Origin: Megamerina dolium
Taxonomy: Eukaryota > Arthropoda > Insecta > Diptera > Megamerinidae
Assembly (NCBI GenBank): GCA_963854835.1
Contig: OY978528.1
Location: forward strand, 39,489,460 to 39,553,459
Direction of reading: 5' to 3'
DNA: 64,000 nucleotides
The notes under the pieces are model-generated. The model saw only the letters and a program-made list of their open reading frames with translations. It was not told the DNA's origin and did no database searches. Below are positions 34,065-46,451 of the stretch, piece after piece (position 1 is the stretch's first letter; each line of letters begins with the position of its first letter). The position numbers and the translations under genes were made by a program.

Positions 34065-35534
34065 TTAATTTACAGACGAGAGAATTGATGATTTTGTAAC
34101 ATGCAAAGGAATGTGGTAAACAATAAATGAATAAATGGTATTGTAGTCTTTACACATGCCTCTCACAGGACTAAATAAATCAAAGTTACTTTTACACATT
34201 GACAACTGTAAAGCATTATAATTTCTCGACGGTCGGATTGGCACAAATATATCTAGCTCAAGAAGCAAAAACGGAGATTCATTTTCACCTTTAAGTAACT
34301 TTGTAACGAAAAAAGCATTTAACATCGTTCTTCTACTTTTAAGTATTGGCAATGCTGAAAGTTTGAGACGGTGTTTCTATGGTGGAAGGGTAACTGCAGG
34401 GTCCTAGTTAAAAGAGCGCAAGGCAAATAACAGGAACTGCTTCTGAACGGTTCCAGACAATGGAAGCATACTCCCGAATTGGACGGACAAGTGAAATGTA
34501 AAGAGTTTTAGTTACGTGGGGGTCATTAAACTCTTTTGACTATCTCTTAATGAAGCCCAGCACTCCTTTGGCCTTATTAACACAAGAATTTATATGCAAA
34601 TTGAAGCGAAGTTTGGGATACATGGTAATACCGAGATCAATAGAACTAAAAACACGCTTTAACTGCTGGCCATCAAGCGAAAACTGATGGTTATTTCTGT
34701 GAAAAAGTCATAAATTTGCATTCATCTAAATTTAATACAATTAGGTTAGTTGAGCACCATTCAGAAAGAGAGTCTATATCTGATTGCAAACATGTTTGAG
34801 AAGCCGATGAATAATGTGTCATGAAAAGCTTGACATCATCTGCAAACATTAATATAGTTGAGTGCATAATAGATGATGGAAGATCATTTATGAAGAGTAA
34901 GAAGAGGACTAGGCCCAGTGGCTTCCCTGGGGACGTCAGAAGGAACATCAATATTTTTGAAAATTGCACTTTTGAATAGCACTTTTTGTGGGCATTTGGT
35001 TAAATAAGATCTAATCTAATTTACAAATATGTTAGAAATTAAGTTTTTTTTTATCAATAAGTCGTGGTTAACTTTATCGAAAGCTTTGCAAGTGTAAATT
35101 ACATCAGTTTGGAGACCACGAGTAAAGCCTTTAATTACACTAGTAGAAAATTCAAGCAAATTAGTCACAGTGGATTTGCCTTTCAAAAAACCATGCTGAT
35201 TTAAAGATACTGAAGACTTCATATTGAAAACAAATTGCGTGGTTAAGAGTGCCTCAAATAATTTAGGTATAACACTTAGCTTTGCTATACGTCAATAATT
35301 TGAAATTTCGGACTTTGAACCGCTCTTGAAAAGCGGAATAATAAATGAATCCTTCCATCTAATGGAGAAATTCCCAAGCCGGAGTGAAGCATTAAAAATG
35401 TCAGTTAACGGCAAGAAAAGTAAATTTGCGCATATTTTCAGAATGCAGCTTGGAATCCTGTCGGGTTCAGGTAAATACGACAGTTTCAAAGTTTTAAGAT
35501 GCCGCAAAACTTCATCGGGACTTATAGAAGGCAT
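34065..35534 (-). pseudogene. LINE reverse transcriptase remnant
   Basis: Pieces: 35534-35292 (VLRHLKTLKLSYLPEPDRIP, FNASLRLGNFSIRWKDSFII, PLFKSGSKSEISNY), 35222-35016 (NQHGFLKGKSTVTNLLEF, KAFDKVNHDLL), 34969-34691 (ILMFADDVKLFMTH, the active-site box) and 34352-34065 (LKSRRTMLNAFFVTKLLKG, the C-terminal domain). A GVPQGS-like block is corrupted at about 34930. Multiple frame changes make it inactive. Confidence 0.82.
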
Positions 35535-35852
35535 GCAGTAGAACTTAAAAAGTCTGCAAGAAGGTCAGAGATATTCTGATCGTCAGTAGATATACAATCT
35601 TTCCATTTCATTGACGAAGGGAACATAGAACTTTTACGTTTTACATTAACAAAGTCGTAAAACGCTTTCGAAGTTTTCTGGAAATCCATTTTGATTTTGC
35701 TAATGTATTTCTTATAACATTTTGAATTTAGTGATAAGAATTTACTTCTGAAAAGAGAATATTTAAGATAATCGACTGAGCTACCAAATCTTTTGAATGA
35801 TTTGAAGGTAAGAATTCTTTGATTTTTTTAAACTTTGTTATTCCCTAGTAGA

Positions 35853-36754
35853 CTAAGCAGGGCCTCCTAAATTACAAGAGTGATTGAGTTTGGGAATACA
35901 TTTTTTGAAACAGTTATAAAGGATGTTATTAAAATCTGAGAGCCACTCATCCAAATTTGAGTTGGGCGTGGGCCAGTTTACTGCGGAAAGCATTTTACAT
36001 AATTTAACATAGTTGGTCTTTTTAAAGCAGAACTGTTCAAATTGCGGAGCCATATTGTAACGTACAGAGAAGAAGTATTCTAAAGATACGAAGATAGTAG
36101 GATGATGGCTATCTTCAGGGATAGCAAATGGATCACACAGAGATAGAGATACATCAAGAGCATCATCTACATATATTAAATCCAAAATTTTGTTATTTTT
36201 GTTATAAAAAGAATTTACTTGTTTTAAGGCAAGCTCAAAGAATGAATCCAGAAATACATTAAAGTTTTCACGAGTAGTACATGGAATTAATTGATTATTT
36301 TCTTTTAAATTGCAACAAACATGTAGCAGGTTGAAATCACCGAAAGTTAACAAAGAGTCATTTAGATTAAGCATATTAAAAACATTCACAACAAAAGAAG
36401 CATGTTTAAGAAATACACTGATATCCGAGTTTGGGGGAATGTAAGAGCACGTAATGTATAAACATTTAGCTTCCAACCGAACACCAGCACATACAAATTC
36501 AAAATCTTGAATTTCTGGAAACGAAATTAAATCAGATGGAAATGATTTAAATGAATGGCTATAAGGACCCCGCCACCAATTTTGAACTGACGGTCCTTTC
36601 TAAAAATTTGGAAAGCATTACACAAAATTTCTGCATTGTTAATTGTCGGCTTGAGCCAAGTTTCAGAAAAGACAAAAATATATAACTGGCTATCAAAACT
36701 TTTCAGAAATAAGTCACACAACTCCGTGTTTAAGCCCCTAACATTTTGATACAA
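35853..36754 (-). pseudogene. LINE endonuclease remnant
   Basis: The N-terminal piece (36754-36527) has MYQNVRGLNTELCDLFLKS, FSETWLKPTINNAEI and GGGVLIAI, the start of an AP-endonuclease-like LINE domain. The second piece (36476-35853) has GDFNLLHVCC (DFN box), ILDLIYVDDALDVSLSLCDP and PEDSHHPTI, where the usual SDH box has become DSHH. A frame change separates the two. In active LINEs this domain cuts the target DNA. Confidence 0.8.
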
Positions 36755-36904
36755 AACTTATAGGAATGCTGTTACTGTCATTTCGAATTTGAGATTACCG
36801 AACTAACAAAACGTATTAGTAAAATATGAATATTGCTTTGATTTAATTAAAAACTCATCATGAAAATTCGGCATAGATATATAATAATATAAAAAGCATA
36901 TATA

Positions 36905-38234
36905 TGAGGGTGGTCCCAGAACTACATATAGATGGCGGCAGTAGTTTGAAAAAAATTACTTTGGTGAAAAGTGGCAACCTTATAAAACAACCTTAACAAT
37001 GTTATAAGTTTCAAGTTTATAAAATGTTTTAAGTTTCAATGCGCCAAGTTGTTTAGTATTTTTTGGAGCCATCGAAAGGTAACGACCTTAGTGAATTTGT
37101 AAACATGGAAAAAATTAGTCACCGTTATGTAATTCAATATTTTCATTTGAAAGGTCTCAGTTCAACGAATATTAAAGCCGAACTAGATTCTACTCTAGGG
37201 AAGTCTGCTCCTTCTTTTACGACCATAAAATATTGGGTGGCAGAGTTTAAACAAGGTCGTATGAGCTGCCAAGACGAACACCATAGTGGTCGACCAATTG
37301 AGGTGGCCACGCCAGAAACGGTTAAGAAAATCCACAAAAAGGTATTGCATAATCGCCGGTTGAAGGTGCGTGAGCTAGGTTAAATTACAGGCATTTTAAG
37401 AAGTGCTATACATCGTATATTGACCGAAAATTTGGATTTGAAAAAGCTGTGTGGAAGATGGGTGCCGCGTCGCTCACACTAGAACAAAAACAACATCGTG
37501 AAGATGTTTCTATATAGTGTTTGGCGATGTTTCACAATAATAAAGCCGAGTTTTTGCATCGATTCGTAACCATGAATGAGACATGGGCCCACCTCTTCAC
37601 ACCTAAGACAAAGGAACAGTCAAAACAGTGGACTGAAATGGGAGAATCATGTCCAAAGAAGGCGAAGACAGTTCAATCTGCAGGCAAGGTTATGGCGTCT
37701 GTTTTTTGGGATGCACGTGGGATAATTTTTATTGATTATCTTCAAAAAGGAAAAACAATCAACGGCAAGTATTATGCTAATTTGTTACAGCATTTAAGTG
37801 ATGAAATTATTGTGCATTACTTAAAAGAAAAAGGCCGCATTTGGCGAAAAAAAGTGTTTTTTCATCAAGATAATGCACTAGTTCGCACATCCGTTATTGC
37901 GATGGACAAAATTAATGAGTTAAAGCTCAAATTGCTTCAACACTCACCTTATTCGCCAGATTTAGCTCCTTCGGACTATTTTCTATTTACAAATTTGAAA
38001 AAATGGCTTGGTAGTAGAAGATTTGCAAACAATTAAGTCTGTGGTGGAGTCTGTGGTAGATGGCTATTTTAATGAGTTAGACAGTTCATACTCTAATCAG
38101 GGTATCAAAGCTATAGAATATCGCTGGGAAAAGTGTATAGAGCTAAAAGGAGATTATGTTGAGAAATAAAGAAAAATTTTCCCAAATTTGTTGTGATTTC
38201 TTTGTTAGGTCGGGTAGTCCTGGGACCGCCCTCG
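36905..38234 (+). mobile_element. Mariner (DD34D) with intact ends
   Basis: Terminal inverted repeats: TGAGGGTGGTCCCAGAACTA at 36905 and, reversed, CGAGGGCGGTCCCAGGACTA from 38234. A TA duplication lies at 36903-36904 and 38235-38236. The 1330-bp length is normal for a mariner. Confidence 0.93.
37105..38169 (+). pseudogene. Mariner transposase (DD34D), first catalytic Asp replaced by Asn
   Basis: The start MEKISHRYVIQYFHLKGLS gives a paired helix-turn-helix region (to about 37380), ended by a TAA at 37381-37383. The frame changes at 37440-37520. The catalytic part (37521-38036) has FVTMNETWAH, where mariners have an Asp before ETW, so the first metal ligand is lost. HQDNALVRTS keeps the second Asp and YSPDLAPSDYFLF the third, 34 codons apart. 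The last frame change near 38015 leads to a normal C-terminus (YRWEKCIELKGDYVEK). The family resembles the irritans subfamily, an inference. Confidence 0.88.
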
Positions 38235-40435
38235 TAGGTATATATAGTATATGTACGCATAGGTACCCTGCAAAAAGTGAGACTTGTCCAGGATGTGCTC
38301 GGGATCAGTCGCAAAGTAATATGCAGCTTTTGATCTCTTCATACGGAATAAACTGTTCACTTTTGTTTGAGCATATCCTATGAAGAGACTAATTGTACCC
38401 TTTTATACTCGAACGGGTATAAAAGGGACTAGTCGCCATACATGTACTACGGAAATTGACAAAACTTGCTCTTTACAAATAAATATGTGTTCCGATAAGA
38501 GACTGATTGGCGACTAATTAATCTCCGATTGATATATAGAGTTTAATCCCTGAAGAGTATCTTTAGAGATTAGTCGCAAAATTTTTATAGGGTTTGTACG
38601 ATAGTATGTAATTTAAAATATGTTTGTGTATGCGTGTGTGTTGCAGAAACTGTATAGTGCGTAGAAGAAGTTTTCTAATAAATTTTGAACATTCTTATGA
38701 CTTACATTTTTAACATTATAATCTACCGCATCTATAAAAATAGATGTATGCGTATACATACGCATACAAATAGCACATGCACATTCATAACTTGATCACA
38801 ATTAATGGTTGAACATTGGCATGTACAGTGAACGTAACCAACCATCATCATCACCATCAGACCACTGACCTATGTATGAAGCAAAATATCTGTCAAACGT
38901 GTATGTGTATGGTCATAAATGCATAAGTTCCTAATTTAAGCAACTACATACATTTAAACATAGGAGTATATAGAAGTATAAATACATATTTATGAACTTT
39001 GAAATTGTAAAGCATGCATAGCAATTCCATATACGTACATATGTCTGTATGGAATGTAACGCCAACACGCACAAATACATATGTATGTACTTATGAATAT
39101 ATGCTTTGCAAACATTGAAATACATGACAATTAGTTCGACACTTGTTTAAGCTCCATCAGCTTCATCATCATCAGTATTATCAGTATAATCATCATTGGG
39201 TTTGCCAATTGCAGTCAGGCATTCTTAAAATAGTTTGAAATTCCCACATACACTTTTACATATCTTCATAAAATATATATTTTGAAAAACAATGAGCAAT
39301 AAATATTCAATGAATTTTGTGATTGTAAATGGCATTTTCAATGTATTGTATGTGCATACATATAATGGTGGAAATTCTTATAAACTCTAGTATAAGTATG
39401 CAGGTAGTCTTTTAATTACTTTTCTTAAACTTTGTTGTTTTTAATATATGTATAGTAGGTAATATGTGAAAATATAACCAAACATTTTTGAATGCAATAT
39501 TTTCAGAAAAAAAAAAACACATTGAACAAAATTGAAAAATCATATAGCTATAAAGGGATTGATATTTTTGTCGCGTTGCATTGATTGCAAATAATTTGAT
39601 ATTTGTATTGAAATGTTCAATTTTCCTTTAGTGAGATCGAACAAAACAAAATGTGAACCGAAAACTCCAATAATTTACAAGGTGAGAAAAAATTGAGCCG
39701 ATCTCCTGTTTTCGAAGAACTACGCCTGTAGTCCACTGATATACCTAAAATATAGATGAATAGGAAAAAGCTCCAAATCGAAATATCGTGTCTTAAATCT
39801 TCAAGGTTTTTGAATTTTTAATCATTTTGAATAATTTCATAATTTTCTTCCAACGACAAATAATTGAATGAAATTTCTGATTATTTGCGAGCCTTTTAGG
39901 TCATTCATCAATGGAACGACTTTTTGCTAAAGTTTTGCACTTCATATTTTTTGACGAAAGCAATGAGGAATTTTCATCCATTTAGGAAATCAGTTTGGTT
40001 TTCTAAAGACATTTGACCCCAAAAATTTAAATAATGTGAGGTTTGATCGAATTGAATCGACGAACTCGAGCTATATTTTGTTGAAAGACAATGTCGAAAA
40101 ATCCACAGCCGTTTTCGGGACGGCTATCAAACGAGATATTTCGTTTGATAATGAAATGTGAAAAAATATTGAATTTTCAGGACGAAAAATCGAATTCGCT
40201 TTAGTTAAAAGCAAAAAAATGCATGTAAAGCTTCTTGAAGTCGCAATGATTACATGGGCTGACGAGTTACAGGATTGTCAGAAAAGTCTTCGCGTATTTT
40301 TAGAGTCATATTTAAGGCTCGCTTTTTAAGGTATATAGAACAGTATTCAATAAATGAGACATATATTTCCATTTTGAGACAAGAATTCCACCACAATCGA
40401 CGCCATTATACTAGTAATCGTACTGTAGTAAAAAT
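38235..40435. other. AT-rich stretch, nothing recognised
   Basis: A hairpin lies at 38393-38431 (GTACCCTTTTATAC, loop, GTATAAAAGGGAC). Otherwise no gene, repeat partner or RNA gene was seen. Confidence 0.5.
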
Positions 40436-40735
40436 CCGTGCCGTAGATCAGTGGTTAATGCGTTTGACTTCTAATTTGTTGGTCGTGGGTGCAGCCCCCG
40501 CCTGAAGCAAAAATTTGGTATCGAAAAGTTTTTCTTTCGAACCTCTCGAGAAGCAATTGGTAATTCTTCCGGCAGTATCAATGTGCTATGAAAAAGCTTC
40601 TCAAAGTGCTCTGTGACAAAGGGACACAGGGTTCTGCCGTTCAGAACCGGTCTCTTCAAATACTGTCCAATATTTAACCCGCAAAAACAGTACTGGAAGA
40701 GAAGCTCGGCCGAAGGGTTTTTTGAGCAGTATTTT
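40436..40735 (+). mobile_element. tRNA-derived SINE, copy S4 (old, diverged)
   Basis: GTGCCGTAGATCAGTGGTTA, a degraded B box, TCGAAAAGTTTTTCTTTCGA, GGTAATTCTTCCGGCAG, GTTCTGCCGTTCAGAACCGG and GAAGAGAAGCTCGGCCGA follow the family order with many changes and a deletion. The tail is missing. It is the oldest of the six copies by divergence. Confidence 0.85.
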
Positions 40736-42600
40736 ATCATTGCAGCATGATCGCTTTCAATAGATATTTTTTTCAACAATGCATTTTGCACTGATGTGAT
40801 TCATGAGATGCGCTTCTTTGAGTTCAACAGGAAATTAAATATCGCACTTACTTATGAATCCCAGTTTCTAGAGGTCGTTATGAATGGTCGAATGATAAAT
40901 ATTTAGTGTCTTTGCACTTTTTATTTTAAAGCGATTTCCTCATAAAATCATGTTCAGTTTATAGAAATTTCTACCAATGTGCATATATGAATATGTATAT
41001 TCACGCATGCAGTTCTTCTTTAATGTGTTACAAAAAGAATTGCAATTTAGGATTAAATAGGAACATTGAATAATGAAAAACCTGTCAAATTTTTTTGCAT
41101 CAAATAATAATTGTTGCAATAATATTTTAAACTATATATGAGTAGGCGTATAAGTTACTGAAATTTCAAATAGTTATTGGTATCCTTCGCTATCTGAGTA
41201 CGCCAATATATTTCAAATATGTATATTCGAGCAATTAATGTAAAATAACAACTGAATATCCAAAAAATTGAAGAAAAAAATCTACCAAAAATTAAATTAA
41301 ATAAAAGCAAAACAGGAAATTTAAATAAAAATTTCAACATTTGCAATCAATTGCAATTTACATTTAAAAAAGTTTACAAATATTGAATTGTTATAATAGA
41401 AAGCTACATTCCGATGAACAAACCTACCAATACTAATAATTGTGTACGAGTATACAAAAAAGTCTATACCCATGTATTTGTAGGTTTGCTTAGGTGTGTA
41501 GATTAAATTAAATCTTCTACAAATAATAAATATATATTTGTGTATGTATTGTGTTTGTGAAACTTTAAGCTTCAAATTCTAAAAGATTTACATTAGTAGT
41601 CACTTTTCACACTACATTGATTTCAAATAAAAACTTCAACCACAATAATAATTGTTCATCCTTTACATGAGACAGATAGGCAGATGGACACAGAAGGGTG
41701 TACCAAAAAGGGGTTTTATAAATTCAATCGATAAATTTTAACTTCGTCTTGGCATGAAGTGATCATAATCCGCTTGCATACCTATCCAGATTATTTGAAA
41801 ATATTGCTGCTATGGAGATACATTGTTTGTAAAGTTCATATTATGCATCTTCATTTTATTCTTCAATTTGGAAATTTGATATGTTAACTGTTGCAAATGT
41901 AAAGTACTTAATCTGCTCGCAAGTCGAAGCATGTATGTGGAAATATTACTGCAGCAGTTATTGCACAAAATTAACAATACAACACCTAATCGAAATTAAA
42001 TGTTGATTGCGAATTTAATTGTAATTTTGAATTCGTTCTCGATCAAGTTACAAGAAAGCATATTCTCAACAAAGCAATAATAACAACAACAACATCTCCC
42101 AAATTCAAAAACACCAAGTAAAAGCTGCTGTACGGTAACATTCATGCTGAACTTTCTGAACATGACTACACTAAAAATCATTCAAAAAATTATGAAAATT
42201 GTTTAAGAGAATCGCAACCTCAGGTTGCCTGAGATAACTGACATTGTAGAAATTTCTTGCATGTAATCTCGAACATGAGAAATATTTTTTCCAAATGATT
42301 AAAAACGAAACATTTTGTTGATAATTCAAAGCGCTCTTTTACGCCGTTTAAACGAAAAAAAGATATTTTTTTGTGATAATAAATGAAACATTCAATTCAA
42401 ATCAATTTTGATTTTGAATTTGTTAATTTTGATCAAACAAAAAAGCACATTTAAATTACTTTTCATTATTTATTATTTTTCGAAACTTTATAACGAACTT
42501 CGTTTAGCCTGACGTAAGCTCGCTGTTCGGTTTCAACTGCAATATAAAGAGTGTCCTGTGTCCACAAAGAAAATAATTTGTTCTTTAAGTTTTGGCAATT
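40736..42600. other. AT-rich stretch, nothing recognised
   Basis: No domain, element end or RNA gene was found. Confidence 0.5.
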
Positions 42601-42617
42601 TTATTTCAGTTCAATGT

Positions 42618-42964
42618 GTGGGTGCCGTAGCTCAGTGGTTAGTGTGTTCGCCTTCTGATCTGTAGGTCGTGGTTCAATCCCCGGCTGATGCATAACAAAT
42701 TTAATATCGAAAAGATCTTTTTTTCGAATGGTACCCACCTGTCGGCAAGCAATTCTTCCGACAGTAACAACTTGCCATGAAAAAGCTTCTAAAAGAACTC
42801 TGTGACAAAGCTCAGAAAAAGTGATGTCACAAGTGTTCTGCCGTTCGGAACCGGCTAAAATAAGTAGGTCCCTTCTAATACTGTCCCAATTTAAGACGCA
42901 CAACAGTAATGGAAGAGAAGCTCGGCCAATGAGCCCTTTGGGGCTTTAAGTGCCACATATTTAT
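42618..42964 (+). mobile_element. tRNA-derived SINE, copy S5 (full length, tail split by repeat B)
   Basis: Head GTGGGTGCCGTAGCTCAGTG, B box GGTTCAATCCC, body, and GTGCCACATATTTAT where repeat B begins. The rest of its T-rich tail and the second copy of its target duplication lie beyond repeat B: ATTTCAGTTCAATG is found at 42603-42616 and again at about 53918-53931. The SINE was there before repeat B. Confidence 0.92.
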
Positions 42965-43695
42965 TATACCCTGCATAATGCAATATGCATGGTATATTCA
43001 TTTCGGTCAGATGTTTGTGTCCACTTGAAGGAATCTCCGGAGATATAGACATAGATATATATTCGTGATCAGCGTCGATTAAATTTTCAATTTAACGATG
43101 TCCGTCCGTCCGTCTGTGTGTCACCTGGCTGGTTCGCACGATAACTTGAGTAAATATTGAGCTATTTCGACGAAATTTGGCACAAGTAACCTATGATCCA
43201 AGGGTACGGAGGGGATTGATATTGGGCATGATCGGTCAATAGCCACGCCCACACCAAGCATTCAAAGCGACTAACCTCGCCAAAAGTGGGTGAGCTACGC
43301 CTACTTTATAGCGTAGCTCCCATACAAAGTGTCTGTACTTCTTTTAAATTGAAACTGCTGTAACTTCCGCAATCTTCTGTCTAGAATAACCATAACTGAC
43401 ACTTAAATTAATATCGTAATCGGAAATAATCTGGCAAAAAATCAGTGTGCCACGCCCACTTCTTCATGGGTCTCCCATACAAAGTCGAGGGAATTAAACT
43501 AAAACTGTTAAGCTCCATAACTTGCAAACTATACAGCGTAGAATAACGAGATTTAAGGTGTGGATTACTATTGTACGAGCAACTAGGCTCACAGGAAATG
43601 GGCGCACCACGCCACAGTTTATCGTAGCCCCCATACAAATTTTAAATTGAAACAGCTGTAATTTCGGCAATCTTCTGTCTAGAATAACCATAATT
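42965..43695 (+). repeat. Dispersed repeat, copy B, proximal part
   Basis: Starts TATACCCTGCATAATGCAAT with a 5' hairpin (ATACC-TGCATA against TATGCA-GGTAT), then GGTATATTCATTTCGGTCAG, GTCCGTCCGTCC and CACCTGGCTGGTTCGCACG, and internal units with CCACGCCCAC. It is broken at 43695 by the Jockey block; the remainder is at 53400-53904. Confidence 0.92.
43683..43695. repeat. Target-site duplication of the Jockey block (left copy)
   Basis: AATAACCATAATT, directly followed by the T run (reverse of the poly-A tail). The same 13 bases occur at 53400-53412 on the far side. The last TT may belong to the tail. Confidence 0.85.
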
Positions 43696-43845
43696 TTTTT
43701 TTTTTTTTTTAACAAGCTTTTTATTGGATCTTTCTAAAATTACTTAAAAACTAACAATATGTAATCAAATCTTACAAACTAAATAAAATTATGTGATATT
43801 CCCAACGTTCCATCACAATTTGTTGAGTCACGAGGTATAGCAATT

Positions 43846-46451
43846 TCACAGCATATTCAGTGTGTCTTTTCTTTTTAATCGACGATGCACCGTGCCCAGC
43901 AACAATTGCCTAGCAAGGGGATTCGGATGACTGTGTAATTTTTGAATGTAGCCTCTGCAGGACAGTGCAACTTCCTCAGAAATTGTGGGTACATTTAAAT
44001 CTCGATGGATGTTAACGCTCCTCATATACCAAGGCGCGTTTACAATAATTCGCAGACACTTGGATTGTATTCGCTGCAATTTTTCGATATATGAGGGAGA
44101 TGCGGTGCCCCAAAAAGAATACCATAAGTCCAGATTGGCTTCAGGATTGCTTTATATAATAGCACTTTGTATTCGAGATTCAACTTTGATCTTTTGTGTA
44201 ACAGCCACCATAACTGATTAATTTTAAGCTTGATCTGAGTTTTCTTTGCCTCTATGTGATTTTTCCAGGTCAGCCTTCTCTCGAGGTGAATACCCAAGTA
44301 CTTTGTTGAGGAACATTGTGGAACTGATTGGCCATTAATTTTAAGTGGGGGACATGTATCTGGCCTTAGCGTGAAGGTTACATGTACGCTCTTTGATTCA
44401 TTGACTTTTATACGCCATTTTGCTAGCCAGATTTCGAGAGAATCGATATGAGTCTGCAGGAGTTTAGTAGCTTTTATGGGGTTAGAGCGAGTGCACAATA
44501 TTGCCGTATCATCTGCAAAGGTCGATATAAATGTATAGTTATTGCTGGGCATATCTGTAGTGTATAAGAGATACAGTAAGGGGCCTAAAACGCTTCCCTG
44601 AGGAACGCCAGCGTGAATATCCAATGGATTTGTTGTGTAATCCTTGTGATGTACGAGAAATTGTCTTTTCGTGAGGTAGCTACTAAGCAATGTGGAGACA
44701 TTTGCAGGCAGTAATAGTTTGAGTTTGTAAATAAGGCCATCGTGCCATACTTTATCGAAAGCTTGAGTGATATCAAGAAAGACAGCTGAGCAATACTTTT
44801 TTTCTTCAAAAGTGTTCCTTATCAGAGTTACAATGCGGTGGACTTGTTCTATTGTGCCGTGCTGTTTTCTAAATCCAAACTGATGTTGAGGAATCAGTTG
44901 GTTGAGATTAATAAATGGAGTTATATTCATGACAAGTAGCTTTTCGAATACTTTAGAAAGTAGAGGCAGGAGGCTGATAGGTCTGTACGATGCAACTTTT
45001 GTAGGGTCTTTTCCTGGTTTTGCTATCATAATAATTTTTGAAGTTTTCCAGCATTTGGGATAGTGTTTAATACGAAGGATAGCATTGAAAATGTGCATCA
45101 GATGAATTACTGAAGCCGGAGGTATCTCTTTTATCATTTTACCGGTAATTTTATCTGGACCAGGTGATTTTTTTGGGTTTAAATCTTTATAAATTGCTTT
45201 GAATATGTCCTTTTTTTTAATTTTGAGCGTTATTGAGCAAGGTTGAGAAGTTAATATTGGTAATGAGGACTGCGAAGAGGGTGGATTGGGTGTAAACACA
45301 CTTTTTAGGTGGTTTGCAAAAGCCAAACCCTTCTCACAGTTGCTTCTAGCCCAATTACTGTCACTTTGAGTTTTTTGCTGATTTCCACAAAGAGTAGTCT
45401 GACGCTTCACCAGGTGTTAATTTCGCTAAGTGCTCTTCTAACTCTTCGTTGTTTTTATTTTTTAAGGCTTGCTTTAACTTTCGAGTGCAGTGCTGTAGCT
45501 GTGTTTTCAGATTCGGTGATCTGAATTCTTGCCATTGTCTTCGGAGTCTTCTTTTCTGTCTTACTAGCAATTCAATATCGGCTGGTGTGTATGGGCTATA
45601 GTTTGATTGCTTGCATACCTTTGTGCAGGTGGCTGAGCTGAGAGCTAATGAGAGCAGCTGGTTGAATTTTTCGAGTGCTGAGTCTACATCGTGTCCATTT
45701 CTTAATACAGTACTCAGAGGAAGATGGGAATTTATATATTTCTTGAATTTTAACCAGTCTATTTTCTTTCTAAAGCAATTGCCTTGGGGGCTTGGTGTTT
45801 TTATAGATATTACCGTGGGTGAATGGTCAGATGATAGATCATAATTACACTCTGTGGAGATATTTTCCATCTGGAAACCTTTGGCGACTCCAAAGTCTAT
45901 GAGATCGGGTATTTTCCTCTTGTCCGTCGGCCAATATGACGGTTGACCATTTGAAATAACATCGTAGCCGTGGTTAGTGATGATTGAACATAGTCTTTTG
46001 CCTTTTGGAGTTATTAATCGGGAGCCCCAGTGAGTGCGTTGAAATCGCCAGCAACCAAGAATTTGCTACCAAGAGTTGAGAAAAATTCTTTATATTGCTG
46101 TTCGGTAATACTGTATCTTGGGGGACAGTATATCGCAGATATTACTAGCTTAGAGATGTATTCTTCCAGACATATAGATGTTGCTTGCAAGTAGACGCTA
46201 CTGAAATCTTCGAGAACATGATGTTTTATTCTGCTTTTTATCAATATGGCAGTTCCTCCGCGTGCCTTACCATGCGGATGATTTGTGGTGTACAGTTTGT
46301 AATATGGTATTTGGTAGCAATTTTTGTCATTGAAATGGGTCTCAGATATCATCATTATGTCGATTTGGCTGGATTCAAGGAATTGAATTAGCTCCAAACG
46401 GTGCTGGCTTAAGCCGTTGGCGTTCCAGTGGCATATCTTGAGACAACTCAT
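43846..46451 (-). pseudogene. Jockey E1b ORF2 (endonuclease-RT), frameshifted
   Basis: The ATG (46449-46451) overlaps the ORF1 stop as ATGA. Endonuclease: KICHWNANGLSQHRLELIQF, MISETHFND, GGTAILIKSRIKHH, GDFNALTG (shift near 46037), then DLSSDHSPTVISIKT in the piece 45870-45361. The RT (45410-44040) has KKSPGPDKITGKMI, YRPISLLPLLSKVFEKL, HQFGFRKQHGTIEQVH, FLDITQAFDKVWHDGL, GVPQGSVLGPLLYLLY and STFADDTAILCTRS (active site near 44520). The C-terminal piece 44079-43846 has LRIIVNAPWYMRS. At least three single-base frame changes (near 46037, 45385, 44110) inactivate it. In active elements ORF2 nicks DNA and copies the LINE RNA. Confidence 0.9.

Larger units (their letters stand above)
34065..36775 (-). 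mobile_element. Degenerate Jockey/CR1-type LINE
   Basis: One 2.7-kb minus-strand element: endonuclease pieces at 36754-35853, RT pieces at 35534-34691, and a C-terminal piece at 34352-34065. All parts are in order and orientation but in different frames. No poly(A) tail or target duplication was identified. Confidence 0.85.

Noticed and set aside
34065..34352. Separate small gene of 95 codons
   Set aside because: Its order and strand make it the C-terminal piece of the LINE at 34065-36775.
38393..38431. Hairpin as a miRNA precursor or terminator
   Set aside because: Short stem, no conservation evidence, and terminators of this sort are not used by Pol II.
42618..42690. Possible functional tRNA gene (also at 63439, 15560, 23650)
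   Set aside because: The tRNA-like segment is continuous with the 290-bp SINE body in every copy and does not pair well in the anticodon arm.
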